Positions 17,206 to 24,937 of a stretch of 64,000 nt of DNA are shown piece after piece; position 1 is the first letter of the stretch; every line of letters starts with the position of its first letter. Both the position numbers and the translations under genes were made by a program. The notes below the pieces were generated by a model. That model searched no databases. It was not told where the DNA came from and saw nothing but the letters and a program-made list of their open reading frames with translations. This DNA is from Chryseobacterium gleum (GTDB lineage: Bacteria > Bacteroidota > Bacteroidia > Flavobacteriales > Flavobacteriaceae): contig CAMDGB010000003.1 in the NCBI GenBank assembly GCA_945897915.1, positions 1-64,000 on the forward strand, read 5' to 3'.

Positions 17206-18438
17206 ATGGCAAAAGAAGTATTAGAATGTTCGTTTTGTGGTAGAAAAAAGCCAGAAACAAGTTTATTAATTGCAGGTATCGATTCGCATATTTGCGAAAA
17301 ATGTATTGAGCAAGCACACGGAATAGTAGTAGAAGAGCTAAAGGGAACATTAGACTCAGAAGCTATTGGCGATATAGTATTGCGCAAACCAAAAGAAATA
17401 AATGCTTTTTTAAACGACTATGTAATTGGTCAAGAACAAACCAAAAAAGTATTAAGCGTTGCCGTATATAATCATTATAAAAGATTGTCGCAAAAAATTT
17501 CAGACGACGATATTGAAATTGAAAAGAGTAATATTTTAATTGTTGGACAAACCGGTACAGGAAAAACCTTAGTAGCAAAAACCATTGCGAAAATGTTAAA
17601 CGTGCCTTTAGCGATTGTAGATGCCACAATTTTAACTGAAGCTGGATATGTAGGAGAAGATGTGGAAAGTATTTTAACACGTTTGCTACAAGCGGCAGAT
17701 TATGACGTAGCTAAAGCGGAAAGAGGTATTGTTTTTATTGATGAAATTGATAAAATTGCTCGCAAAAGTGATAATCCGTCTATTACAAGAGATGTTTCTG
17801 GAGAAGGTGTGCAACAAGCATTACTAAAATTATTAGAAGGATCTATTGTAAATGTGCCACCAAAAGGTGGAAGAAAACATCCTGATCAAAAATTTGTTGA
17901 GGTAAATACTCAAAATATATTATTTATTGCAGGTGGTGCTTTTGATGGTATCGAACGTATCATTTCAAAGCGGTTGAACCGACAAGCGATGGGATTTAGT
18001 GCGTCTAAAGATTTAGATAAAGTGGATGGCGACAATTTAATGCAATATATTATTCCACGTGATGTGAAAGAATTCGGTTTAATACCAGAAATTATTGGTC
18101 GTATGCCCGTTTTATCACATATGGATCCGTTGGATGCAAAAACATTACGTGCTATATTAACAGAACCTAAAAATGCTTTAATAAAACAATATCAGAAATT
18201 ATTTGAAATGGATGAAGTTGCCTTTACCATTGACGATGCTGCTTTAGATTTTATTGTGGAAAAAGCCCTTGAATACAAATTAGGTGCTCGTGGATTACGT
18301 AGTTTATGTGAAGCCATTTTAACCGATGCGATGTACGAATTACCAAGCTCGGAAGACAAACAATTACAAGTAACTAAAACGTATGCTGAAAACACCTTAA
18401 GCAAAAATTTATTACAACGATTGGAAATTGCTTCTTAA
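17206..18438 (+). CDS. clpX: ATP-dependent Clp protease ATP-binding subunit ClpX
   Basis: AAA+ unfoldase that feeds substrates to ClpP. The N-terminal zinc-binding domain has Cys8, Cys11, Cys30 and Cys33. The Walker A motif GQTGTGKT lies at about residues 114-121, the Walker B stretch reads [12 protein letters not shown], and the sensor 2 region near [11 protein letters not shown] is present. 410 residues, complete. Third gene of the tig-clpP-clpX cluster; closed by a bidirectional terminator. Confidence 0.97.
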   Translation: MAKEVLECSFCGRKKPETSLLIAGIDSHICEKCIEQAHGIVVEELKGTLDSEAIGDIVLRKPKEINAFLNDYVIGQEQTKKVLSVAVYNHYKRLSQKISDDDIEIEKSNILIVGQTGTGKTLVAKTIAKMLNVPLAIVDATILTEAGYVGEDVESILTRLLQAADYDVAKAERGIVFIDEIDKIARKSDNPSITRDVSGEGVQQALLKLLEGSIVNVPPKGGRKHPDQKFVEVNTQNILFIAGGAFDGIERIISKRLNRQAMGFSASKDLDKVDGDNLMQYIIPRDVKEFGLIPEIIGRMPVLSHMDPLDAKTLRAILTEPKNALIKQYQKLFEMDEVAFTIDDAALDFIVEKALEYKLGARGLRSLCEAILTDAMYELPSSEDKQLQVTKTYAENTLSKNLLQRLEIAS

Positions 18439-18457
18439 TTTTCAATTGCTGTAAAAA

Positions 18458-18490
18458 AAACAACCACTCATTGAGTGGTTGTTTCTTTTT
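18458..18490. terminator. Bidirectional terminator between clpX and the lipoprotein island
   Basis: The arms AAACAACCACTCA (18458-18470) and TGAGTGGTTGTTT (18472-18484) form a tight hairpin with A-rich and T-rich flanks on both sides, so it can end both clpX (plus) and the island transcripts (minus). It marks the edge of the accessory island. Confidence 0.8.
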
Positions 18491-19129
18491 TTAATTATCT
18501 GTTTTTATTTTAGCACCCATTGCTCTTAACTTTAATTTAGCATTTTGAGTCCAAATTCCTCTTTTTACATCGATATCATATTTTGGATTTAAAAACACAT
18601 CAATATCGTTATTGTCTTGTAAGAGTTTGCTATTAGCATCCCAAGATGCTCTACTTAATGAACCATCCCAAAGTTGATTATTGATAAAACCAGAAATAGG
18701 CAAAGCTATTATTGAAGCCAATCCCATTCCGATTTTAGGTTTATCACTAACATAAGTATATTCATAAGAACCAAACCAATAATCTTCTTTGATTGTTTCT
18801 TCTTTGTATCCACCGGCAGCAGAAATCATTTTTCCGGTAATAAAAGTCAATCCAACCATTGAAACAATTGGCCAAAATCTTTTTGATGCAGTTAAATTAA
18901 TACCATTAAATCTTACAATAAGCCCTTGTTTTTTATTCATACTCTTGTCAGTAGGAATTCCAAAAATGGCATTACTTTCTGAATTAATTTCTTTCAGTCT
19001 AGTAATAGTGTATTCTTTTGAATCTCTGTTTAAACTTATATCGCTATATGCACCATTAGAAATTCCAACTTGTGATCTGCAGCTTGATAAAACAATTGCA
19101 AATAAACTTAATAAAATAATTTTTTTCAT
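18491..19129 (-). CDS. Lipoprotein of unknown function
   Basis: A 212-residue protein with a lipoprotein signal (Cys17 in VLSSCRSQ). The middle contains two hydrophobic stretches (PIVSMVGLTFITG and GMGLASIIALPISGFI), which may be membrane segments, and the C-terminal part is a beta-rich region ending DIDVKRGIWTQNAKLKLRAM. I do not recognise the family with confidence; the C-terminus resembles small Bacteroidota lipoproteins whose function is undescribed. It is the last gene of the minus-strand island: an island repeat copy lies 18 bp upstream of its start, and the clpX terminator lies just downstream. Confidence 0.7.
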   Translation of the reverse strand: MKKIILLSLFAIVLSSCRSQVGISNGAYSDISLNRDSKEYTITRLKEINSESNAIFGIPTDKSMNKKQGLIVRFNGINLTASKRFWPIVSMVGLTFITGKMISAAGGYKEETIKEDYWFGSYEYTYVSDKPKIGMGLASIIALPISGFINNQLWDGSLSRASWDANSKLLQDNNDIDVFLNPKYDIDVKRGIWTQNAKLKLRAMGAKIKTDN

Positions 19130-19147
19130 TTGATAGTTTTTTTGAAT

Positions 19148-19217
19148 TTTTTCCTACTCATATGGCTTTTCAGTTCCGCCCCGTTTTTTAAGTTGTTTCT
19201 GGACTCAACTTTTATTA
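19148..19217 (-). repeat. Island repeat, copy A
   Basis: An approximately 70-bp sequence nearly identical to the cores of copies B (20038-20108) and C (20908-20978). The shared core on the plus strand runs from TTCCTACTCATA through CAGTTCCGCCCCG to GTTGTTTCTGGACTCAACTTT. This copy lies between the stop of the 145-residue gene and the start of the 212-residue lipoprotein gene. It has three substitutions relative to copy B in the 51-bp frame discussed in the findings and no indel. Confidence 0.9.
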
Positions 19218-19226
19218 ATATTTCTT

Positions 19227-19664
19227 TTAATCTATATGTTTACCTAAAACATGTTTTCCATTTGGTAATTGACCGCAAACATCATTCTGAATGTATAATA
19301 CTATCGAATCACCTTCTTTAGTTAAGTAGCCAATTTGTGTTTTACATTTTGGTTTTGCATCTTCCTGTTTATTAGAATTCCACTTTAAGCTACCTTCCAT
19401 TCCATTATAAAAAAGTAAAATTTTATCACCCTCAATTTTAAAATTAAGATACTCTGCAAATTCACCACTATAATAAGTTATCGTTTTATTAGTAATTTCG
19501 ATGTGTCCCATGCTTATGTAAAACAAATCAGAATTATCGTTTGACCAGTTACCAATATATTTGCTTTCAATTTTAGGAATAGTTGTTTTAGCTTTTTGAG
19601 CTTGACACAAAGTGATTGAGAAAAAAGAAATTAGCAATATTGCTGTTAATTTAAGTAGTTTCAT
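19227..19664 (-). CDS. Secreted protein of unknown function
   Basis: A 145-residue protein with a Sec signal peptide ending near TLCQAQ-KAK. The mature domain of about 120 residues begins YIGNWSNDNSDLFYISMG and alternates short strands with charged turns, suggesting a small lipocalin-like or beta-sandwich domain of the kind found after IGNW motifs. Three Cys remain in the mature part (KCKTQ, DVCGQ region). It is the second gene of a two-gene unit (after the 113-residue lipoprotein, 11 bp upstream) bounded by island repeats A and B. Function unknown. Confidence 0.65.
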   Translation of the reverse strand: MKLLKLTAILLISFFSITLCQAQKAKTTIPKIESKYIGNWSNDNSDLFYISMGHIEITNKTITYYSGEFAEYLNFKIEGDKILLFYNGMEGSLKWNSNKQEDAKPKCKTQIGYLTKEGDSIVLYIQNDVCGQLPNGKHVLGKHID

Positions 19665-19675
19665 ATTTTTAGTTA

Positions 19676-20017
19676 TTAATTCACGTTATTCCATTGTTCA
19701 ATTTTCATATATACTTCACCGCAATCGGCAGCTAATACTTCAAGTTTGTTTTCTGAAATACTACTTATACAAGCTTGGCCATCCTCAGCAACGGACATAA
19801 ACATATATAATTTTGTTCCATTTAGAGTTACTGTTTTTTTCTTCATTAAAGTTTGGTTAATATTATTACATCTTTCTTGCATGAATGTTTCTGCTTCAGA
19901 AAATGTTACTTTTTGTACAGAAATTGATGTATCAGTTGTTGATTGGTCTGAATTTTCTTTTTTTCCACATGAAATAGCTAGGATGCTTATCATTAGTATT
20001 GCTATATTAATTTTCAT
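19676..20017 (-). CDS. Small lipoprotein, unknown function (shares its signal peptide with the gene at 20643)
   Basis: A 113-residue lipoprotein; the lipid-attachment Cys17 lies in ILAISCGKKEN. The first 22 residues are identical to those of the 81-residue lipoprotein at 20643-20888, but the mature parts are unrelated. The mature domain (KVTFSEAETFMQERCNNINQ, later DGQACISSIS and AADCGEVYMKIE) has conserved-looking Cys and a helical start followed by strands. It is the first gene after island repeat B and lies 11 bp before the next gene. No function can be assigned. Confidence 0.68.
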   Translation of the reverse strand: MKINIAILMISILAISCGKKENSDQSTTDTSISVQKVTFSEAETFMQERCNNINQTLMKKKTVTLNGTKLYMFMSVAEDGQACISSISENKLEVLAADCGEVYMKIEQWNNVN

Positions 20018-20128
20018 ATTTTTTATAATTTATTATTTTTCCTACTCATATGGCTTTTCAGTTCCGCCCCGTTTATTTAGTTGTTTCTGGACTCAACTTT
20101 ATTAGTATTATTATAAATTATTTAAATT
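19951..20128 (-). repeat. Island repeat, copy B, extended into the signal-peptide codons of the downstream gene
   Basis: Contains the 70-bp core (20038-20108) plus flanking sequence almost identical to copy C: the AT-rich leader, the start codon and the first 22 codons of the 113-residue lipoprotein. Compared with 20822-21000 I count only about ten differences over roughly 178 bp, including a one- or two-base length change in the leader. Confidence 0.9.
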
Positions 20129-20180
20129 GATTTTCAACTTTTATAGGTCAAAAGAGAAATGTGTTAAAATTGAAAATAGA

Positions 20181-20615
20181 TTATCTTCGAAACGTCATTG
20201 AATTCCCTCTTCCGCTTTCAAATTCAATTTCTATTTCATTAGGGCTATTGTTCTCCCATTCATCTGAAGGTACAACAATAAAACCTCCACGATTTCCATA
20301 ATCACCTGTTAGAAACTTCCATTTTCCATTTTCAACAACTTCATCTAATTTTCCATTAGAAATTTCTGTTTTTGGTTGACCTCCATACATTTGGTCTGTT
20401 ATAGTCGTCGCAATACTATATTCATAATCACCAGGGCCATTTCTTTTTATAGAGAGCTTTGTATTAGCTGAAATTTGAAATCCCCCCATATTATTACTAA
20501 TTTCGTGATACCAATTACCTACAGTTTTTTTTGTGCCATTAACCCCGTTTTTGCAACTAGTTAACAAAAAAAGTATTGTAATGATTTTTCCAATAAAGTA
20601 TATTTTTTTTCTCAT
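20181..20615 (-). CDS. Lipoprotein of unknown function
   Basis: A 144-residue protein with a lipoprotein signal (Cys21 in FLLTSCKNG). The mature part has Gly/Asn-rich strands (GNWYHEISNNMGGFQIS, GPGDYEYSIATTITDQ, GKWKFLTGDYGNRGGFIVV) that suggest a small beta-barrel or lipocalin-like fold. It is the second gene of the two-gene unit between repeats C and B, 27 bp after the 81-residue lipoprotein. I recognise no named family. Confidence 0.65.
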   Translation of the reverse strand: MRKKIYFIGKIITILFLLTSCKNGVNGTKKTVGNWYHEISNNMGGFQISANTKLSIKRNGPGDYEYSIATTITDQMYGGQPKTEISNGKLDEVVENGKWKFLTGDYGNRGGFIVVPSDEWENNSPNEIEIEFESGRGNSMTFRR

Positions 20616-20642
20616 TTTAAATAAATTGACAATATCACAGTT

Positions 20643-20888
20643 TTACTTTTGACCTTCTATAAATCCTTTACACCAACAATCTTTATTAGTTGCCGCGCCC
20701 TCATAATAATATGTGTCACAATCAGGTAACCCCCCTTTTTGTAATCTACCAAAACTTACACCTTTATCATAACTATCCATATCTTCGCAAGGATCAGTTT
20801 TTGTTTGAATATTAGAATTTGTATTTTCTTTTTTCCCACATGAAATAGCTAAAATGCTTATCATTAGTATTGCTATATTAATTTTCAT
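20643..20888 (-). CDS. Very small Cys-rich lipoprotein, unknown function
   Basis: 81 residues; signal peptide and Cys17 are the same as in the gene at 19676-20017. The mature part is only about 64 residues, with Cys in KTDPCEDMDSYDKG, GLPDCDTYYY and NKDCWCKGFIEGQ. The pattern (short, acidic, four Cys) suggests a compact disulfide-stabilised periplasmic or surface module. It directly follows island repeat C. Because the open frame is short, confidence rests on the strong lipoprotein signal shared with its paralogue. Confidence 0.6.
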   Translation of the reverse strand: MKINIAILMISILAISCGKKENTNSNIQTKTDPCEDMDSYDKGVSFGRLQKGGLPDCDTYYYEGAATNKDCWCKGFIEGQK

Positions 20889-21000
20889 ATTTTTTTAATT
20901 TATTATTTTTCCTACTCATAAGGCTTTTCAGTTCCGCCCCGTTTATTTAGTTGTTTCTGGACTCAACTTTGTTAGTATTATTATAAATTAATTTAAATTA
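20822..21000 (-). repeat. Island repeat, copy C, extended into the signal-peptide codons of the downstream gene
   Basis: Contains the core (20908-20978) and the same leader and first 22 codons as copy B. On its far side it abuts the stop codon of the propeller gene (21001). Within the 51-bp frame it differs from copy B by a single base, a synonymous CCA to CCT change in the frame discussed in the findings. Confidence 0.9.
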
Positions 21001-22125
21001 CTAAAACAAGTTATTAAAAAAGTCTTTTACAACATGTTTAAAAATTTCAAAATTATAAGATTTCCATTCTTTTCCATCGTAACATTCAATGCCGTGTCTT
21101 CGTTCTTCGATCCATTTTTTATTTTTAGAGTCAATAAACATTTTTGAAATTTCCTTTTTTGGAATTAAAGAATTTTTTTCATTTAATATTTCTATTCCAT
21201 CTTCGGTTGCAATCCAAACTTTTCCATTAGTATCCGAATCTAATGCTTTAATTTCTTTACTGACAGCATACTTTATAAAATCAGTGTCTTGTAAACGGTA
21301 TATATTATAATTTCCATTGCTGCTTCCAGTTATCCATATGTTATGCTTTTTATCAGTAAATGAATTATTTAATGAAAAATCTCTCGATGGAAAATCAAGT
21401 TGAGACCATTCTCTAATTCTGAATGAGTTTATTTCACCCAAATCACCAGGAGCCCCATAATTTTCCAAAAAAAGGAGTTTATATGAGTAGGTGATCTCGG
21501 TTACGTTATTGTTTACTTTATTGTGTCTGTTGGAAATGAGGAAAATTATGTTATCATATTCATCAATAAACATATCTGGTTCTCCTCCCGTAATCTTTTC
21601 CGGAAAAGGGTATTTTTTCCAATTTCCAAAAGAATCATATGAATAAAGTTCATATGTCCATAAGGAAAGTAATGGATCTCTTGAATCTTCAGTAAAATCA
21701 GTTTTAACCAAAATCCATTTTGTTCCTATATGATCAATTTTAATATTTTCCCAATCATTCCAAATTTGGTCTTTATTAATTTTAAATGGAGAGGTATGCT
21801 TAGTAACTTTGTTTTCATTTTTAAAGGAATATAAAGCATAATCCATAAAGCCTAGCATTGAAATGACCCATTTTTCATCATTTTCATCTGCAACAATTTC
21901 AACTATGTAGTCATTAATTTTTTTAACCTGACTAATTTCGTTAGTCACTTTTTTAATTTTAAACAAACCATAAAAGGTGTTTACAAAAACATTTTCTTTA
22001 TCTTCTGCAAAATTTTTCACATTAGTAGCTTTTTCGTAATTTCTATTAATAGGGTCTATAATAAAAAAATAGGCAATAAAAAATATAACAATGAAAGCGC
22101 TAATTAAAATATATTTTTTTTTCAT
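21001..22125 (-). CDS. Membrane-anchored beta-propeller-like protein
   Basis: A 374-residue protein with a single N-terminal transmembrane segment (about residues 4-23, KKYILISAFIVIFFIAYFF), then short repeats each carrying a W-I/V motif: NDEKWVISMLGF, GTKWILVKTDF, HNIWITGSSNG, GKVWIATEDGIEIL, NKKWIEERRHGIECYDG. These resemble the two-component-regulator propeller (Reg_prop) repeats found in Bacteroidota sensors, but here there is no kinase or DNA-binding domain. The repeats likely face the periplasm. The function is unknown; it lies upstream of the repeat-bounded lipoprotein units on the same strand. Confidence 0.7.
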   Translation of the reverse strand: MKKKYILISAFIVIFFIAYFFIIDPINRNYEKATNVKNFAEDKENVFVNTFYGLFKIKKVTNEISQVKKINDYIVEIVADENDEKWVISMLGFMDYALYSFKNENKVTKHTSPFKINKDQIWNDWENIKIDHIGTKWILVKTDFTEDSRDPLLSLWTYELYSYDSFGNWKKYPFPEKITGGEPDMFIDEYDNIIFLISNRHNKVNNNVTEITYSYKLLFLENYGAPGDLGEINSFRIREWSQLDFPSRDFSLNNSFTDKKHNIWITGSSNGNYNIYRLQDTDFIKYAVSKEIKALDSDTNGKVWIATEDGIEILNEKNSLIPKKEISKMFIDSKNKKWIEERRHGIECYDGKEWKSYNFEIFKHVVKDFFNNLF

Positions 22126-22188
22126 GATTTAATTGATTTGTTATTATAAATGTTATTTATTATTATTGATTTTACAGCAATTGTTTTT

Positions 22189-23262
22189 TTATTTTTTTTC
22201 TTCTACTATTTTACGGTATTGTTCTTCCGAATTTTGTTCGGTGTATTGTATTACTTCTCCATCTTTATAAAGGTTTTTATATTCTATCTCCCTTGGGATA
22301 CCTCCTTTGTAATGTTCTTCCCACCATCCGTCTAAATTGCCGTTAAGGTAATTTCCTTTTTGGAATGTCTGTCCGTCCTCGAAATAGTATTCAAAAGGTC
22401 CTGATAACTTTCCATTTTCATTATAAAAATCTTTTTTAAAAATTTGGCCATTCTCATAAAATTCTGACCATTCACCTCTTTTCAATCCATTAAAGTAATT
22501 CCCTTTTTCTTTAATATTTCCATTCTCGAAATAAGTAATGTATTCACCGGTTAATTTACCTGGTATTTCTCTAAAGCTTACTTTCTTTATGTTAGATGAA
22601 TATAAAGATGAATTTGTTTTTTTAATTTTTGATTTTAATCCCCCGGTTTTATAATAAAGTTCTTCAATCCCATTTTTATATTTACCTAATAGTTGATTAG
22701 ATTTAAAACTTTTACTTTCCCAATTTATAATATTACTTTTATCATCTAATAAGTATTTTTGAATTATTAAATCACGGTCTACTGTTTCACGATTATGTTG
22801 AAATTCCCCGGTTAGTTTTCCATTAATTATTGTTCCTTTCATTTTAATAGCTTCTTTGTTATCAATCGTATATTGATCCGTATCATAATAATATACAAAA
22901 TCCCCTTCAATTTTATTGTCATTATTATAGTTTAATTCTATTAGTTTATTCCCAGATTTATTGAATTTCTTATAATAACCTTTTTTAAAACCATCTTCTA
23001 CTTGAAATTCTTCAATTAAAATATTGTCTTTGTTTTTATCAAATAATACGCCCGTGTATGGCTCACCTTTATAAAAATATCTTTCACTCTTATTTTCAAC
23101 TTCACTCATTGACAAATTATTATTCTGGCAGCTAAATAAAAAAAGAGATAAAAAAAACAAATGCATTAATTTAAAACTTTTAAAAAATAAATTTTTAATG
23201 ATTCTTGAATTGAGTTTTAATGTCTCAAATTTTACTATTCCTACAAATTTTAAATTTTTCAT
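22189..23262 (-). CDS. MORN/YwqK-repeat lipoprotein (annotated elsewhere as YwqK-family antitoxin)
   Basis: 357 residues from the ATG at 23262. A second ATG at 23166 (MHLFFLSLFLFSCQ) would give a more compact lipoprotein signal, so the true start is uncertain. The mature part is built from repeated units such as LTGEYITYFENGNIKEKGNY, LKRGEWSEFYENGQIFKKDF, LSGPFEYYFEDGQTFQKGNY and LDGWWEEHYKGG: the MORN-like YwqK repeat. Many such proteins are labelled toxin-antitoxin YwqK-family antitoxins because of links with polymorphic toxins, but the biochemical role is not established. No toxin gene is next to it here. Confidence 0.75.
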   Translation of the reverse strand: MKNLKFVGIVKFETLKLNSRIIKNLFFKSFKLMHLFFLSLFLFSCQNNNLSMSEVENKSERYFYKGEPYTGVLFDKNKDNILIEEFQVEDGFKKGYYKKFNKSGNKLIELNYNNDNKIEGDFVYYYDTDQYTIDNKEAIKMKGTIINGKLTGEFQHNRETVDRDLIIQKYLLDDKSNIINWESKSFKSNQLLGKYKNGIEELYYKTGGLKSKIKKTNSSLYSSNIKKVSFREIPGKLTGEYITYFENGNIKEKGNYFNGLKRGEWSEFYENGQIFKKDFYNENGKLSGPFEYYFEDGQTFQKGNYLNGNLDGWWEEHYKGGIPREIEYKNLYKDGEVIQYTEQNSEEQYRKIVEEKK

Positions 23263-23285
23263 AATTATTTATTTTTTTATTAAAA

Positions 23286-23936
23286 TTAATCTTCAAAAAT
23301 TACACTTAATTTATAAGTCTTTTCAACACTTTCACCTCCAAAGTCTGAATTCCATAACACACGAATATATATTTCAGCACTATCACCAATCATATCAGTA
23401 AAAAAGGGCATTTGTTGTGTTGGGGTATACGTGTATTTACTGTAGGTTTGTAACATAGTTTTTGCTGCAGGATGGTTAAAATTGAAATAGCGGTTTATTT
23501 CATATCCTGCTAAGTTTGATACAGAAGTATCATTTACAAGTTGCTGTAAGGTTATTGTTTGTGTTCCAACAGGAATGGGTTGAGTTAGGTTATTATTAAT
23601 ATACAAGCCCAAATATGAATACACAGGATAGGTCCAAGTTATCTGTCCGGGAACATAAAAATAATTAGAATCATACCCTGTTTCCATTAATGGAACGCCA
23701 TTAACTATATAGGAAGCTACTAATGGATCAGTTGTGCCTTTAATTCTAAAATAATTTAATCCGGAATGTTTTACGTGCCAAATCCCATTAATATCTTTAT
23801 AAGAATCTGGATTTTGTTGAATATCAATTACAAATTCAGCATCACAATTTCCATCGGGACATGGGTAATTTTTTTCCTCTGTTATATCTTCACAAGAGAT
23901 AAATAGGACTAATAAAAAACATATTAAATATTTCAT
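23286..23936 (-). CDS. Lipoprotein of unknown function
   Basis: A 216-residue protein with lipoprotein signal MKYLICFLLVLFISC (Cys15). The mature part begins acidic with a short Cys motif (NYPCPDGNCDAEFVI), and continues as a Tyr/Asn-rich beta domain (IPVGTQTITLQQLVND, FNFNHPAAKTML). It may be a secreted or surface domain. It is the promoter-proximal gene of the minus-strand island, divergent from the WYL-type regulator 81 bp away. No family recognised. Confidence 0.68.
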   Translation of the reverse strand: MKYLICFLLVLFISCEDITEEKNYPCPDGNCDAEFVIDIQQNPDSYKDINGIWHVKHSGLNYFRIKGTTDPLVASYIVNGVPLMETGYDSNYFYVPGQITWTYPVYSYLGLYINNNLTQPIPVGTQTITLQQLVNDTSVSNLAGYEINRYFNFNHPAAKTMLQTYSKYTYTPTQQMPFFTDMIGDSAEIYIRVLWNSDFGGESVEKTYKLSVIFED

Positions 23937-24017
23937 CTTTATTAAAAGAAATTTCTAAAAACAAAAATAAATATTTATAAAAAACATATTACATTTTACT
24001 TATATTTACGCCATTAA

Positions 24018-24929
24018 ATGACGTATATGAAACAGCTTGAAAGATTACTATTTTTAATTAAGGCACTAAAAGCAAAGCCGTGCACAACTCACGAGTTATT
24101 GGCGCAACTTTCTGAGCAAAATAGCAATAGTTCCATTAGACAACTCCAAAGAGATTTTAAAGATATAGCGTTACTACTATCAAATAATGAAACCCTTAAG
24201 ACATTTAGAAAAGATAAATTAAAATATTTTTTTATTGATATAAGTGAAAATGATTTTACAAGTGCAAACGAAAATAAAATATATAAAAACACAAACTTTT
24301 ATGTGCAATCCAAGTCAAAGCATATTGACTTTAATTTAAATACTATTGAAAATGCAATAAAAGAAAGTAAATCTATTGTTATTTCAGACATTATTAATGA
24401 TCAAACTGGTGATAATAATGATTTTGAAACTAAAAATATATTTTTTCAACCCATTCAAATACTAATTCATCGCGATTCTTATTATGTAGGTGGATATAAT
24501 ATTGTAAAAAAATGCGTCCAGATTTTTGGGATTAATCAAATTGAGAAAGTAAAATTATCAAGTTATTGTGAGTTATTTCCTGATGTAGTAAAATTATTCA
24601 ATGAAGAATTAAGTAATCGATTTGGTGTAACAAAAAATATCGATTCTAATACCTATACTATTGTAATAGAAGTATCGTCAGTTCTTGCAGGTTTTTTAAA
24701 AAATAATTACTGGCACCATTCTCAAAAATTCGCTAAAAAAAACGGAAATACAATTATGTATTTAAAATGTGGAATTAATAGAGAATTAATGGGTTGGTTG
24801 TTTCAATGGATGTATAATATTAAAATTATAGAGCCGCCTTTATTAAAGGAATATTATAAAGCAGCTTTAAATGAAATAATTTTTATTGATGAATCAAAAA
24901 AATCATTAGTATATAAAAATATTTTTTAA
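24018..24929 (+). CDS. HTH/WYL-type transcriptional regulator
   Basis: A 303-residue protein. The N-terminus (MKQLERLLFLIKALKA, then CTTHELLAQL and SIRQLQRDFKDI) is the helix-turn-helix of DeoR/WYL regulators, in which RQLQRD is the recognition-helix signature. The middle and C-terminal region (IQILIHRDSYYVGGYN, then a WCX-like end) corresponds to a diverged WYL plus C-terminal extension; the WYL motif itself is degenerate (SYYVGGY). Such proteins sense nucleotides or other ligands and often control defence or stress genes. Divergent from the lipoprotein island, so it is the obvious candidate to control it. A second ATG lies 9 bp downstream. Confidence 0.78.
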   Translation: MTYMKQLERLLFLIKALKAKPCTTHELLAQLSEQNSNSSIRQLQRDFKDIALLLSNNETLKTFRKDKLKYFFIDISENDFTSANENKIYKNTNFYVQSKSKHIDFNLNTIENAIKESKSIVISDIINDQTGDNNDFETKNIFFQPIQILIHRDSYYVGGYNIVKKCVQIFGINQIEKVKLSSYCELFPDVVKLFNEELSNRFGVTKNIDSNTYTIVIEVSSVLAGFLKNNYWHHSQKFAKKNGNTIMYLKCGINRELMGWLFQWMYNIKIIEPPLLKEYYKAALNEIIFIDESKKSLVYKNIF

Positions 24930-24937
24930 ATATATAA

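Noticed and set aside
19148-20978. Island repeats as integron attC sites
   Set aside because: The repeat has one GTTRRRY/RYYYAAC-type box (GTTGAGT) but no matching second box at proper distance, no long imperfect palindrome, and no integron integrase is in the window.
19148-20978. Island repeats as a CRISPR array
   Set aside because: Only three copies, about 800 bp apart with genes between them; no spacers of constant length and no cas genes.
22189-23262. Complete toxin-antitoxin system
   Set aside because: The YwqK/MORN protein has an antitoxin label by family only; no toxin candidate is encoded next to it.
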